Source of the DNA: a virus
DNA length: 41,269 bases
IMG/VR virus record: IMGVR_UViG_3300032236_001367
Span: 1 to 41,269 of that record
Strand: one strand, 5' to 3'
How positions within the stretch are numbered: position 1 is the first letter of the stretch; each line of letters begins with the position of its first letter. Under the pieces are notes generated by a model that had not been told where the DNA came from, did no database searches, and was given only the letters and a program-made list of their open reading frames with translations. This document shows positions 30,390 to 38,923 of this stretch, in pieces. Both the position numbers and the translations under genes were made by a program.

Positions 30390-30620
30390 TTAAAATGGGT
30401 AGTAGACATAACCAAGTGTAACACATACGGCCAAAGAAATCAAGGCCCAAATAATGAATTTTTTAGATTCATCTTTGTGGTATTCAACTTCAAGTAATAG
30501 AAAGTCACGTTGACCTAGAATCATTGGTTGACATTCATCTTCACCACCCATCATCTCAATAGTTTTGATGGACTCTTGTAGGCGAGCCTTGGCTTCAATG
30601 TAATGTAGAATAGACAACAT
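30390..30620 (-). CDS. Small protein with C-terminal membrane segment (76 aa)
   Basis: Residues 1-52 are charged and helical (LHYIEAKARLQESIKTIEMM). Residues 55-75 (FIIWALISLAVCVTLGYVYY) form one transmembrane helix at the very C-terminus, as in tail-anchored proteins. The ATG overlaps the stop of the 169-aa gene (TAATG). Function unknown. Confidence 0.65.
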   Translation of the reverse strand: MLSILHYIEAKARLQESIKTIEMMGGEDECQPMILGQRDFLLLEVEYHKDESKKFIIWALISLAVCVTLGYVYYPF

Positions 30621-31129
30621 TAGATAAAACCTTCTTCATTTTGTGCCGGTTGCCGAGGCTCTGCATTAGACCAACGATACTCATAAATTGGTTCATTTGG
30701 CACAGTGTAAGGAAATGTTACTGGTACACTACATCCAGTACCAGAATAATATGATTTGTATACATCACCATCTTCATTGGTGGCCCATTCCCAAAAGACT
30801 TTACCATCAATATCATAACAAGAACCGTCAGCATTTTTAAATACTGAACCTCTACGATTGTTTTGCCAACGCATATTTTTACCATCACCATAATCTGATA
30901 TATCATTCCATTCAGAATCTTCACCAGTCAAAGGTGTTAATGGATAAAATTTCATAAGTTTAGCTAAAACAGAAATGGCATAAGGTGCAGAGAAACCTGA
31001 ATGACCTTCATCAGCAAACTCTTTAATCATATGTAGAATATGCTTACGCATTGCGCCATTGTATTCATCATCTTCGGTTAGACCAATTAGGTCCAATTCA
31101 CGCTCTGCGTGTGATAATAGATCACTCAT
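30620..31129 (-). CDS. Conserved phage protein of unknown function (169 aa)
   Basis: The N-terminal half begins MSDLLSHAERELDLIGLTED and holds MRKHILHMIKEFADEGHSGF, a helical block ending in SAPYAISVLAKLMKFYPLTP. The second half has WNDISDYGDGKNMRWQNNRR and many aromatic residues. I recall similar proteins in large phages but no function. Coupled to neighbours by one-base overlaps on both sides. Confidence 0.65.
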   Translation of the reverse strand: MSDLLSHAERELDLIGLTEDDEYNGAMRKHILHMIKEFADEGHSGFSAPYAISVLAKLMKFYPLTPLTGEDSEWNDISDYGDGKNMRWQNNRRGSVFKNADGSCYDIDGKVFWEWATNEDGDVYKSYYSGTGCSVPVTFPYTVPNEPIYEYRWSNAEPRQPAQNEEGFI

Positions 31130-31338
31130 TAACTATCTCGCTCCATTGTACAAGCTTCTTGCACCAATACTGCCAATTGCTCAATATTTGAGCACATGAT
31201 TTTAGCACTAGTATAGTCACCTTTTTTGTTACGACCACTCACTTCGATCATATAACCATTGTCATACATATTGACTGTAAAGTTGTCATTCACTTTTGTT
31301 AGTTTGTCACTCAGATTGCTTACTTGTTTTGTTGCCAT
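31129..31338 (-). CDS. Small hypothetical protein (69 aa)
   Basis: Starts MATKQVSNLSDKLTKVNDNF and has YDNGYMIEVSGRNKKGDYTS, then a helix with CSNIEQLAVLVQEACT. It looks like a small alpha/beta fold. Its stop overlaps the next ATG. No family recognised. Confidence 0.6.
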   Translation of the reverse strand: MATKQVSNLSDKLTKVNDNFTVNMYDNGYMIEVSGRNKKGDYTSAKIMCSNIEQLAVLVQEACTMERDS

Positions 31339-31346
31339 AATATAAT

Positions 31347-31604
31347 TTATACCTCATTAAAAAGTTTATTTTGTTCCATACGTTTTTCTTGGATTGTTTT
31401 CTCACCCCATGCTTTACGTGGGTTCATGCACATCACACAATTAGGATCACCACAAGTGACAGCATTAACTTTTGCATATCGATGTGATTCATATTGTTTA
31501 ACAGGAACACCATGTGATTTAGCAATCTTCATATTGTGTTTGATTGCCGATTCTTCTTTATGAAGGCGCTTAGAATGTTTAATCTTATCTTCTTCTTTAC
31601 TCAT
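31347..31604 (-). CDS. Small basic protein with Cys-rich turn (85 aa)
   Basis: Starts MSKEEDKIKHSKRLHKEESA at 31604, with AAAAGGA 6 nt upstream; an ATG at 31610 is too close to that site. Residues about 50-60 hold CGDPNCVMC, a CxxxxCxxC cluster that may bind a metal. Highly charged helices flank it. I recall such short proteins in aquatic phages but no function. Confidence 0.6.
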   Translation of the reverse strand: MSKEEDKIKHSKRLHKEESAIKHNMKIAKSHGVPVKQYESHRYAKVNAVTCGDPNCVMCMNPRKAWGEKTIQEKRMEQNKLFNEV

Positions 31605-31740
31605 AACCATTCCTTTTCATATAAAACAATAAGTTTATATAGTATTTGAACCTAATTGGCTCATGTTCAGGATCAGGTAGTTTATCACCGAACATGGCAA
31701 CTAGGTCATTACCAATTTGTTCTAATTGCTCATCAGTCAT
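31597..31740 (-). CDS. Small acidic protein (47 aa)
   Basis: Sequence begins MTDEQLEQIGNDLVAMFGDK and has PDPEHEPIRFKYYINLLFYM. It begins 2 nt after the stop of the 85-aa gene and overlaps the next gene by 8 nt, fitting the packed operon. The DPEHEPxRFxYY phrase looks conserved among aquatic phages. Function unknown. Confidence 0.6.
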   Translation of the reverse strand: MTDEQLEQIGNDLVAMFGDKLPDPEHEPIRFKYYINLLFYMKRNGYE

Positions 31741-31742
31741 GC

Positions 31743-32000
31743 TTAGAAAAGCATTTCAGAAACTTCGATGAAAGTATCCTCATCGTAACCATCACCCTGT
31801 TTGAATTCTACATCAACACAATCAAAATCCAGCAAATCATGTTCTTCAGCGACAACCAAAAGATCATATGCTGCTTGTTGATACTTATTGCCGTTTGTAC
31901 TCAATCGTACATGACCAAGCAATGCATAAATCAATTCAAACTCGGTCTGAGTTAGTTCCAAATTGTAAGTTGGTTCGTTAATAGTCAGTTTGTCAGTCAT
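31743..32000 (-). CDS. Small acidic protein (85 aa)
   Basis: Contains LELTQTEFELIYALLGHVRL and KYQQAAYDLLVVAEEHDLLD, two helices with a strongly acidic C-terminus (VEFKQGDGYDEDTF). The acidic charge could allow DNA mimicry, but nothing proves it. No family recognised. Confidence 0.6.
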   Translation of the reverse strand: MTDKLTINEPTYNLELTQTEFELIYALLGHVRLSTNGNKYQQAAYDLLVVAEEHDLLDFDCVDVEFKQGDGYDEDTFIEVSEMLF

Positions 32001-32022
32001 AATATTTCCTTTTTAAATAAAT

Positions 32023-32235
32023 TCACTCATTAATCTTCATAAGTTGCCAAGAGTTTGAAACTCCTTCAACACCATCATCATATTTAACTCGCACATTACC
32101 CCAAAAAGAATCGGGGTAATCATAAGATAAAAATTGTTCAATAACTGTAGCTTGCTTCTTTACAGGTGCAACATATACACGTTCACCGGGTTGGTATTGT
32201 GGACCTTTCCCATCAGAATCAACTCTTTTATCCAT
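32023..32235 (-). CDS. Small SH3-like hypothetical protein (70 aa)
   Basis: Contains YQPGERVYVAPVKKQATVIE and FWGNVRVKYDDGVEGVSNSW, a strand pattern like small SH3-type barrels. It overlaps the end of the exonuclease gene by 8 nt. Function unknown. Confidence 0.6.
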   Translation of the reverse strand: MDKRVDSDGKGPQYQPGERVYVAPVKKQATVIEQFLSYDYPDSFWGNVRVKYDDGVEGVSNSWQLMKINE

Positions 32236-32680
32236 TATTATCTCTTTTTATATATGAGTCCCTAATACCACGAGCATCATGTAGTGCATTGTGTGGCACC
32301 AACGATTCATATTCAATTGACATATCCAATTCGAAATTGATTTTTGGGTCAATCAACACGATTCGTTCACCAGGACCAGTAATCATTGCTTCACAGAAAT
32401 ACCTAATATCATCAGGCCAGTCTGCAACAATAGTTACAGTTTCTGTTTTACTGAAGAATAAAGAATTTAGATACATACTTAGTAGACCTTGAAATTGATT
32501 ATATGTAACAGGTGAAGAAAACATATGTGGTACAACATTATCTTTCACCCAAGGATCAAGTTGGTCCTTCATTTCAATTTCACAATAGAATTCTTGTTGT
32601 TTAGTATCTTCTGGCACCAATGCCATAGACATTAGTTTACCACCAAAACCATTAAACTCTGTATCTAAAAATAGTTTCAT
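32228..32680 (-). CDS. DEDD-family 3'-5' exoribonuclease (RNase T/DnaQ-like)
   Basis: 150 aa. Motif Exo I is FLDTEFNG (D6, E8), Exo II is VADWPDDIRYF near residue 85, and Exo III is HNALHDARGIRDSY near 129-142 with the His and Asp of the DEDDh type. These match short single-domain exonucleases of the RNase T-like fold. It may trim RNA or ssDNA; a role in 3' maturation of the phage tmRNA pieces or tRNAs is conceivable but not shown. It overlaps the 60-aa gene by 4 nt. Confidence 0.75.
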   Translation of the reverse strand: MKLFLDTEFNGFGGKLMSMALVPEDTKQQEFYCEIEMKDQLDPWVKDNVVPHMFSSPVTYNQFQGLLSMYLNSLFFSKTETVTIVADWPDDIRYFCEAMITGPGERIVLIDPKINFELDMSIEYESLVPHNALHDARGIRDSYIKRDNNG

Positions 32681-32859
32681 TCTTTATAATCTTTCCAAAG
32701 TTTCATTGCTTTAGTGATTTGATCCATCTGTTCGAACCGAATTTGGTCCATGATGTTGAACATATCACTATTCACATTTTGTTGTGTCATCTTCCACAGT
32801 ACATCATATTTTTGTTGTAGTGTATCTAGGACAACATCATACTCTTTTTCTTCACTCAT
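32677..32859 (-). CDS. Small helical protein (60 aa)
   Basis: Begins MSEEKEYDVVLDTLQQKYDV and contains IMDQIRFEQMDQITKAMKLW; likely two helices. The ATG lies inside the stop overlap of the 55-aa gene (ATGA). Function unknown. Confidence 0.6.
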   Translation of the reverse strand: MSEEKEYDVVLDTLQQKYDVLWKMTQQNVNSDMFNIMDQIRFEQMDQITKAMKLWKDYKE

Positions 32860-32864
32860 GTCAA
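32836..32864 (-). promoter_or_regulatory. Possible internal sigma70-type promoter
   Basis: TTGACA at 32864-32859, 17-nt spacer, TATGAT at 32841-32836 on the minus strand. It overlaps coding sequence of two genes, so chance is possible, but the spacing equals that of the other promoters here. Confidence 0.4.
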
Positions 32865-33023
32865 CCTACTTTCAATATCTTCTATCAAAACCTTTAGTCT
32901 ATTAAGAAGTTCCCGAATCTCATCATGGTTTACAACTACCGGCGGCCGCGGAGGTGTTTTCATCATGGCTTCAATCCGGGCAAACACACGTTCATCTTGC
33001 TCAATGCCAATGTCTTTAGTCAT
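32856..33023 (-). CDS. Small hypothetical protein (55 aa)
   Basis: Begins MTKDIGIEQDERVFARIEAM, has PPRPPVVVNHDEIRELLNRL and ends in a Leu/Ile helix. Start and stop both overlap neighbours in ATGA form, strong support for a real gene missed by length filters. The last 25 residues could be a short coiled coil. Function unknown. Confidence 0.7.
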   Translation of the reverse strand: MTKDIGIEQDERVFARIEAMMKTPPRPPVVVNHDEIRELLNRLKVLIEDIESRLT

Positions 33024-33232
33024 TTTTGTTCCCAAAGTTTACCTTTAATACCGCAGACCGCAAAGAAATATTTGTCACGTTCATCACGACATGATGATCC
33101 GCTGATTATTGTAGCAGCCAGTGCCCAAGGGTCTTTTGAATTTACAATTGGATTTTTACAACGCAAATTCCATTCACTATTTTTTTCTGGTTCACTCCAC
33201 TTACATTCTGTGCAATATTTTGGCTTAATCAT
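33020..33232 (-). CDS. Small Cys-rich (zinc-ribbon-like) protein (70 aa)
   Basis: Starts MIKPKYCTECKWSEPEKNSE at 33232 (a TTG at 33244 would overlap the previous gene). Cysteines at CTEC, RCKNP, CRDERD and VCGIKG could form a zinc site. The spacing does not fit a standard zinc ribbon exactly. Stop overlaps the next ATG. Confidence 0.6.
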   Translation of the reverse strand: MIKPKYCTECKWSEPEKNSEWNLRCKNPIVNSKDPWALAATIISGSSCRDERDKYFFAVCGIKGKLWEQK

Positions 33233-33234
33233 TT

Positions 33235-33927
33235 TTAATTCCAAAGGTTCTGATAGTATTTACCGAAAAGACGGAAACCATTCTGATTACGTTTTTGGTG
33301 TTTCTCTAGTGCATCATAGTCACATTTGTAAGTGTTTTTAGGACCATCCTTCATCTGATACAGTTTTGGTTTACCATTCTCATCAGTTGCAGAAACTTCC
33401 CACACCATATCATGCACACCAGAACGATACTGATCTTCCCATGAATCATCAACATGGCATTCGAATGCTTGAATCATTTCATCAAGAACCCAATCCCAAC
33501 GCTTGAAGTGATTGGCATCAGTATCCCATTCATACTCACATTTATCACGAGCACCTGGTGCAGTAGAACGTAATTCTTCAGGTACATCTTCATCATCAAC
33601 AAAAGGTGCACCTTGGATGTTTTCTTTCAATTTCTTCAACATTGGCGAAATGATATAAGCCAATGTATGGTCTGCTGACCAAACATCGTAGTTGTCAATT
33701 CTCACCTTGATAGTGCGTTTACGCTTGCTTTCAATCCAAATACACAACTTCATCAACAGAGAATCTTTTTCTTCACCACCAGACAACCATGTGCCAAAGT
33801 CATGTACCCAATCTGGTTTTTTAGGATAACCAATTTCATCTTTTTGATTTGGAACCCAAAAGCAAAGTGCTTCTGCAATTTGATATGGGCCAACATAATT
33901 TTTATAGGGTCCAATAAAAACTTTCAT
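33235..33927 (-). CDS. Conserved T4-like phage protein (230 aa), unknown function
   Basis: Begins MKVFIGPYKNYVGPYQIAEA and contains WVHDFGTWLSGGEEKDSLLM, KVRIDNYDVWSADHTLAYII and DDSWEDQYRSGVHDMVWEVS. I recall this family in many T4-like phages, always hypothetical. It is rich in Trp, Asp and Tyr, and may bind a ligand. No known catalytic motif. The ATG overlaps the 69-aa gene's stop (ATGA). Confidence 0.7.
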   Translation of the reverse strand: MKVFIGPYKNYVGPYQIAEALCFWVPNQKDEIGYPKKPDWVHDFGTWLSGGEEKDSLLMKLCIWIESKRKRTIKVRIDNYDVWSADHTLAYIISPMLKKLKENIQGAPFVDDEDVPEELRSTAPGARDKCEYEWDTDANHFKRWDWVLDEMIQAFECHVDDSWEDQYRSGVHDMVWEVSATDENGKPKLYQMKDGPKNTYKCDYDALEKHQKRNQNGFRLFGKYYQNLWN

Positions 33928-34133
33928 TGTTCAACTCCAAAATTTCTTTTAATCATAAACTTTACAAAATCAATGTCACCATCTTTCATATATGATAAAC
34001 ACTCTTTGAGAATCAACTCGGCGAACTTTTCTTGGTTAAAAAATTCACGATGATGAGTAATGCCGGTATCTGGATTAAAAGTTTCCACAATATCCGTAGC
34101 CTGTTGAGCAAGTTGTTTAATTCGTTCGTTCAT
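33924..34133 (-). CDS. Small helical hypothetical protein (69 aa)
   Basis: Begins MNERIKQLAQQATDIVETFN and has HREFFNQEKFAELILKECLS, then MKDGDIDFVKFMIKRNFGVE. A short two-helix protein of a form common in T4-like genomes (FAELIVxEC). Overlaps the next gene by 4 nt and follows the phosphoesterase by 1 nt. Confidence 0.65.
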   Translation of the reverse strand: MNERIKQLAQQATDIVETFNPDTGITHHREFFNQEKFAELILKECLSYMKDGDIDFVKFMIKRNFGVEQ

Positions 34134-34134
34134 A

Positions 34135-34989
34135 TTATACCTCGATATATTTCAACTTAAATGTGTCAGCCTGATCTTCATAACCATCATAACCTCTCGG
34201 CTGGCAAACGATTCGAGTTTCACCAACCATATAATCAAATGAGTTGTGAGTATGACCATGTGTCCAAACTTTAATCTGTGGTCGATCCAAGATAAACTCA
34301 GACAAGTCGGAACTGTATGCACCATTCACCATTGTATCACGTTCATACTTTGGTTTTGTTGACAGTTTAGATGGTGAATGGTGACCAACAACAACGAATC
34401 TTCCATTTGGAATATCTTTTGTCACCTCATCAATCACCATAAGCATTGCCTTGTGTTCAGCAACAGATTTTTCTGGTGTAAACTTACCAACTCTTGTATG
34501 TGAATTGCCGGCAGCGTCACGATAGTGAACAACTTCAGAACTATCTTCAATGATACGATAATCATTCATGTAAGATTTGATACCAGAAAGAGTAAGTGGA
34601 TCTTCCTTGTTCATATCTGTCCAAAGAGTACCACCAATGAATGTCACATTGTCAAAAGTTTTGAATTCTTTCTCCATAATGTGGAGATTGGTCAAGTATG
34701 CAAGTTTTTCTTTGATATGTGCAAACGATTTAGCAAAGTCACCATGATAATACTCATGGTTGCCCATGACATAAATTACATTTTTGAATTCTTCGCAACA
34801 GTTTTGGAAGAAATTGTGATACCGCACACTTTTGTCAGTTAGGCCAAAACCAAGAATATCATCCACAGCATTCAAGTCTCCGGCAACGCAAATGTCACCG
34901 GACAAAACCAAAACATCAGCGTTCTCGGTGTTTTTGAGCATGATATCACCAAATTCCAGGTGCAAATCAGAAGCCAAGGCAAATTTCAT
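34135..34989 (-). CDS. Calcineurin-like metallophosphoesterase
   Basis: 284 aa from the ATG at 34989; an upstream in-frame ATG at 35001 is less likely because GGAG lies 6 nt before 34989. The metal-binding motifs are in order: SDLHLEF (D8, H10), LSGDICVAG (D32), MGNHEYYHGD near 79, VVGHHSPSKL near 211, and THGHTHNSFDY near 253. These match the metallophosphoesterase superfamily; substrates could be DNA/RNA 2',3'-cyclic ends, cyclic nucleotides or proteins. It is first in the leftward early operon behind a sigma70-type promoter, so it is expressed early. Confidence 0.85.
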   Translation of the reverse strand: MKFALASDLHLEFGDIMLKNTENADVLVLSGDICVAGDLNAVDDILGFGLTDKSVRYHNFFQNCCEEFKNVIYVMGNHEYYHGDFAKSFAHIKEKLAYLTNLHIMEKEFKTFDNVTFIGGTLWTDMNKEDPLTLSGIKSYMNDYRIIEDSSEVVHYRDAAGNSHTRVGKFTPEKSVAEHKAMLMVIDEVTKDIPNGRFVVVGHHSPSKLSTKPKYERDTMVNGAYSSDLSEFILDRPQIKVWTHGHTHNSFDYMVGETRIVCQPRGYDGYEDQADTFKLKYIEV

Positions 34990-35018
34990 AAAAAACTCCA
35001 TACATAAATATTACAACG

Positions 35019-35047
35019 ATCCTAACATAAACCTGACCATTTGTCAA
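35019..35047 (-). promoter_or_regulatory. Sigma70-type promoter for the early operon
   Basis: TTGACA at 35047-35042, 17-nt spacer, TAGGAT at 35024-35019 on the minus strand. Predicted start near 35012 gives a 23-nt leader with GGAG. Confidence 0.8.
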
Positions 35048-35056
35048 GTTTTTTTT

Positions 35057-35064
35057 CATAAATA
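35057..35064 (+). promoter_or_regulatory. Late promoter core CATAAATA for fibre genes
   Basis: Plus strand TTCATAAATACC, 27 nt before the ATG at 35092. A second copy of the core lies at 35003-35010. Confidence 0.6.
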
Positions 35065-35091
35065 CCAAACATTATTACAGGAAACCAACAA

Positions 35092-35637
35092 ATGAGTTCA
35101 ATTTATAGATTTTTTACTGAGCATTTGGGCGGCCAAAACTCTTCAACATTCATCAGTAGAACAGGTGATGCATGGTTTGATCCAGAAATAAATGAAATTC
35201 GATTCTCAAACGGTGTTACTCCTGGTGGTTTAGCGTTATCATTTAAGAATTTAACTGTATCAAATACAATTACTGTAGGAACTTCATCATCAGATAATTA
35301 CACTTTTGATGATATTTCATTCGCAACAGACGGTCGTAAAAATTCTTTTACTTTAAAGTACAACCAACAAACAGTAAATTTTAGTAATCCTTACAATTTA
35401 GACGTTTCAATAAATGGATTAGTACAAACTCCTTTTATTCCGTATACAACCAGCCTAATGTGGCAAAGTATGGTTTTGACGGCAAATAAAGGCTTCACTG
35501 TAGACACATCAAACAATATTAAGTTTTCAAGTAGTGTTCCTTCAGGCTCAAATGTATTGATTAGAACAAGATTTGGAAACACAAGTTCAGTTAAGAATAT
35601 ATATCCATTTAAACCACTAGATATTGTAATGGGATAA
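35092..35637 (+). CDS. Virion structural/fibre-associated protein (181 aa)
   Basis: Begins MSSIYRFFTEHLGGQNSSTF, then ISRTGDAWFDPEINEIRFSN and beta-rich segments (NSFTLKYNQQTVNFS, LDVSINGLVQTPFIPYT). The WFDPEINEIRFSNGVTPGG part resembles short phage adhesion or fibre modules. It precedes the 1012-aa structural gene by 42 nt and follows a late promoter core. AGGAAA precedes the ATG. Exact role unknown; a head-fibre or tail-fibre component is likely. Confidence 0.6.
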   Translation: MSSIYRFFTEHLGGQNSSTFISRTGDAWFDPEINEIRFSNGVTPGGLALSFKNLTVSNTITVGTSSSDNYTFDDISFATDGRKNSFTLKYNQQTVNFSNPYNLDVSINGLVQTPFIPYTTSLMWQSMVLTANKGFTVDTSNNIKFSSSVPSGSNVLIRTRFGNTSSVKNIYPFKPLDIVMG

Positions 35638-35679
35638 AACCAGCAATCGAATCATTCAACCCAAAGAAAAAGGATCATC

Positions 35680-38600
35680 ATGGCACGTAAAGTTATTTTA
35701 GACCAGTATTACACATTCACACCTTCTACGAAAACTATTGTTATTCCTAGAGCAGTTCCAAAAGAACGTTTGATGTTAATTACTGACGTTACAACAAATC
35801 AGGTTATTTTCAATTTCTCTGATCCAAACCTAACATCAACATCACACACAATTGCAACATCCGCTGATGGTTATACCACAAGCACAACAGTTGTTTTGGC
35901 GTACAATACATCAGGTTTGTCTGCAACAGATAAATTGCAAATTGTTATTGATGAATATGATGAGAAGTTTTCTCCATCTGAATCATACACAGACCCTATC
36001 AATAAATTGCGTGTTTCTACACCACAGTCTTTGATTGATACCGACTATGAGTATTCTATTCAGACTACCAAGTGGGAACAATTGGGTATGATTAACAATC
36101 AACCTTTTGCATACTACACAACAGACAAAAACTTAAACGTAACTAATGTTACTGCTACAACTTCTTCTAGAACATATGTTGCAAACGTAACAACATCAAC
36201 TGCACCTGCGGTTGGTTCACCAATTGTTATGCTTGATTCTTTGTTTGCTGGTGCAGACGGTTTGTACATTGTAGATTCAAATACAGTAATTAACGGTGCT
36301 AACACTTTCAGTTACACAGGTAAATATGCATTTACTGGTACAACAGGTTCAATCTTCAATTCTGGTGTTACAGTTGGTTATCAAGGCCAAGTATTTTCTA
36401 ATGCTGCAATTTCAATAGCTTCTGCTTCTGTAGCTACAGGTAATCTAGTTACTGTTATCACTTCTCAAGCACATAACTTGTCTCCAGGTAATGAAATTGC
36501 ATTCACTGGTGCAAATACAGCTAATGGTTCTTGGACTGTTTCAACAGTTGTTAGCCCAACAGTATTCCAATTCTATGCATCAAATGGTGTTTCTACTCCA
36601 ACTACTGGTGCAGTTACAGTAACAAATGCTTCATTGTACACACGTCCACAAGGTCTTGCAGTACATCGTGCATATGATGGTGGTGTTCGTTTCTCAACAA
36701 ACGCTACATCCCACAATCAACAATATATCCGCCAAACACGTAGATATTTCCGTTACCAATCTGGTAAAGGTATTCAAATGTCTACAGGTACAACATTACG
36801 TCCACAATTGACACTTGATGGTTTGTCTTATAACAGCACTACCAATGTAGTAACTGCTACTGTAAAAGACCCACACGATATCAATTCACCAACAGTAATT
36901 GCTATCTCTGGTGCAAATGAAACAGGTTACAATGGTACATTCACAATCTTGAATGTTATCAATGCATACCAATTTACATACAAACCAACTACTGCACCAA
37001 CTGCATCACAAGCATCTGGTCCATATTATGGTTCTGTTGTAAACTGGACTGGTGCAGAAAATCGTATTGGTATTTTTGACCAACAAAATGGTTTGTTCTG
37101 GAGATATGACGGTCAACAATTGTCTGTTGTAAGACGTTCTTCTACTTTCCAAATCTCTGGTCAAGTAAATGCAACACCAGGTTCAACATCGATTACTGCT
37201 AACGCATCATATCCAACATTCTTTAGTAAGCAATTGGCGGTAAATGACTTTATCGTTATTAAAGGTATGTCATATCGTGTTACTGGTATCTTGTCTGACC
37301 AATCTATGATTATTTCTCCTGCTTACCGTGGTATCAATGCATTGACAAATGCTACAATCAGTAAGACAGTTGATACAATCATCACACAAAGCAATTTCAA
37401 TATTGACAAGTTGGATGGTACAGGTCCTTCAGGTTACACAATTGACCTAAACAAAATGCAAATGTTGTACATCGACTATTCATGGTACGGTGCTGGTTTC
37501 ATTCGTTTTGGTGTTCGTGGTGCTGATGGTAATGTTACATATTGCCACAAAATCATTAACAACAACGTAAACTATTTGGCTTATATGCGTTCAGGTAACT
37601 TGCCTGGTCGTTATGAAACAAATACATTCAACAAAACTACGACATTGGCACAAACTATTGGTTCATCAGATACATCTTTGATTGCTACTGATTTGACCAA
37701 CTGGCCAACAAGTGGTTCTGCATGGATTAAATCTGCTAATACTGGTGGTACTGGTGCTGCTGCGTCTGAGTTTGTTACATACACAGGTATTACTGGTAAC
37801 ACAATGACTGGTCTCACAAGAGGTCAAGCTGGTGCAACAGTTACTAGTGCTGGTACAACTTTAGGTAATAACATTGTTACTGTTAGTTCTACAGCAGGTA
37901 TTCAAGTTAATCAGTATGTATTTGGTCCAAATATTCCAAACCAAGCGTTTGTAACTTCTTTTGTTCCTAGTACATCAGTTACTTTGAATCAGGCTGCAAC
38001 TGCTACTGGTACAAGTACATTGTATTTTGCTCCATTGTCAAATACTGCAACAGGATTTACTGTTACTGCAACAGCACCAACTTCAATTGAACTACACTCA
38101 CCTTTAGTTTCTCCTGAAGTTAATCACTGGGGTACTTCTGCAATTATGGATGGTGGTTTCACAAACGACAAATCATTCATCTTTACAAAAGGTATGACTT
38201 CAGGTGTTTCAGTTTCACAAGGCGCGTCACAAGCACTAATGAGTTTCCGTATCTCTCCATCTGCATCTAACGGTGTTGCTGGTGCTGCATTAGGTATTCG
38301 TGAAGTTATTAACCGTATGCAACAGTTGCCTTTCGAGGTTGACATGTATGGTAATGGTTCATTCTTGGTTACTTGTACTTTGAATGGTACAACATCAAGT
38401 ACCGCTGAATCATGGACAAACGTTGGTGGTTCAAGTCTTTCACAATACATTTTCCACGGTGCTGGTGTAACAGTATCTGGCGGTGAACCAGTATTTGGAT
38501 TCTACTTGAATTCTGCACAAGGTACATACGCTACAACTCAACAAGACTTGACACAATTGCTTGCACTTGGTACTAGTATCTTGAGTGGTGGTACTTCTGG

Positions 38601-38718
38601 TGCTGCTGTTGGTGTGTATCCAAATGGACCTGACGTACTGACGTTCTCTGTCCAGAATATCGACACTGCATCACGTAACGTCCAAGCACGTTATTCATGG
38701 AATGAAGCACAAGCTTAA
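35680..38718 (+). CDS. Large virion structural protein with Ig-like repeats (1012 aa)
   Basis: The N-terminal region has DEYDEKFSPSESYTDPINKL and RVSTPQSLIDTDYEYSIQTT, phrases I recall from large structural proteins of aquatic T4-like phages. Residues about 250-320 and 385-450 repeat an Ig-like plan with VTVITSQAHNLSPGNEIAFT and VTATVKDPHDINSPTVIAIS, each ending in YQF/FQF strands. Its codons (GGT, CGT, AAC, TTC, TCT) are more uniform than in its neighbours, consistent with very high expression. AAAGGATC precedes the ATG, and a strong terminator follows. I infer an abundant virion protein; the T4 equivalent is unclear. Confidence 0.7.
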   Translation: MARKVILDQYYTFTPSTKTIVIPRAVPKERLMLITDVTTNQVIFNFSDPNLTSTSHTIATSADGYTTSTTVVLAYNTSGLSATDKLQIVIDEYDEKFSPSESYTDPINKLRVSTPQSLIDTDYEYSIQTTKWEQLGMINNQPFAYYTTDKNLNVTNVTATTSSRTYVANVTTSTAPAVGSPIVMLDSLFAGADGLYIVDSNTVINGANTFSYTGKYAFTGTTGSIFNSGVTVGYQGQVFSNAAISIASASVATGNLVTVITSQAHNLSPGNEIAFTGANTANGSWTVSTVVSPTVFQFYASNGVSTPTTGAVTVTNASLYTRPQGLAVHRAYDGGVRFSTNATSHNQQYIRQTRRYFRYQSGKGIQMSTGTTLRPQLTLDGLSYNSTTNVVTATVKDPHDINSPTVIAISGANETGYNGTFTILNVINAYQFTYKPTTAPTASQASGPYYGSVVNWTGAENRIGIFDQQNGLFWRYDGQQLSVVRRSSTFQISGQVNATPGSTSITANASYPTFFSKQLAVNDFIVIKGMSYRVTGILSDQSMIISPAYRGINALTNATISKTVDTIITQSNFNIDKLDGTGPSGYTIDLNKMQMLYIDYSWYGAGFIRFGVRGADGNVTYCHKIINNNVNYLAYMRSGNLPGRYETNTFNKTTTLAQTIGSSDTSLIATDLTNWPTSGSAWIKSANTGGTGAAASEFVTYTGITGNTMTGLTRGQAGATVTSAGTTLGNNIVTVSSTAGIQVNQYVFGPNIPNQAFVTSFVPSTSVTLNQAATATGTSTLYFAPLSNTATGFTVTATAPTSIELHSPLVSPEVNHWGTSAIMDGGFTNDKSFIFTKGMTSGVSVSQGASQALMSFRISPSASNGVAGAALGIREVINRMQQLPFEVDMYGNGSFLVTCTLNGTTSSTAESWTNVGGSSLSQYIFHGAGVTVSGGEPVFGFYLNSAQGTYATTQQDLTQLLALGTSILSGGTSGAAVGVYPNGPDVLTFSVQNIDTASRNVQARYSWNEAQA

Positions 38719-38740
38719 TTGAATTTCTTACCATGAAATG

Positions 38741-38769
38741 AAAAAGGGACCGAAAGGTCCCTTTTTTTT
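38741..38769 (+). terminator. Rho-independent terminator with GAAA loop
   Basis: GGGACC (38746-38751) pairs with GGTCCC (38756-38761) around a GAAA tetraloop; a run of eight T follows, and flanking A and T tracts extend the stem. It closes the structural gene transcript. Confidence 0.95.
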
Positions 38770-38923
38770 ATTCCGATTTAGGTCGCATATTGACCATGCA
38801 TAGAAATGCAGCAAAAATCCACCACGGGGACCAATTGTACACCGCAACATAATACGTTGACAATGCAATCAGACAAAAGTTATAAATGTATCCTGCACAA
38901 TAAACTTTCCAATCGTCTGTCAT
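38768..38923 (-). CDS. Small membrane protein (51 aa)
   Basis: Begins MTDDWKVYCAGYIYNFCLIA and contains WSPWWIFAAFLCMVNMRPK; two hydrophobic segments. The ATG overlaps the stop of the upstream gene (ATGA), and the stop lies in the T-run of the terminator of the opposite gene. Function unknown. Confidence 0.65.
   Translation of the reverse strand: MTDDWKVYCAGYIYNFCLIALSTYYVAVYNWSPWWIFAAFLCMVNMRPKSE

Noticed and set aside
38857-38886. TTGACA with a downstream TTATAA on the plus strand
   Set aside because: It lies inside a minus-strand gene with no plus-strand gene after it.
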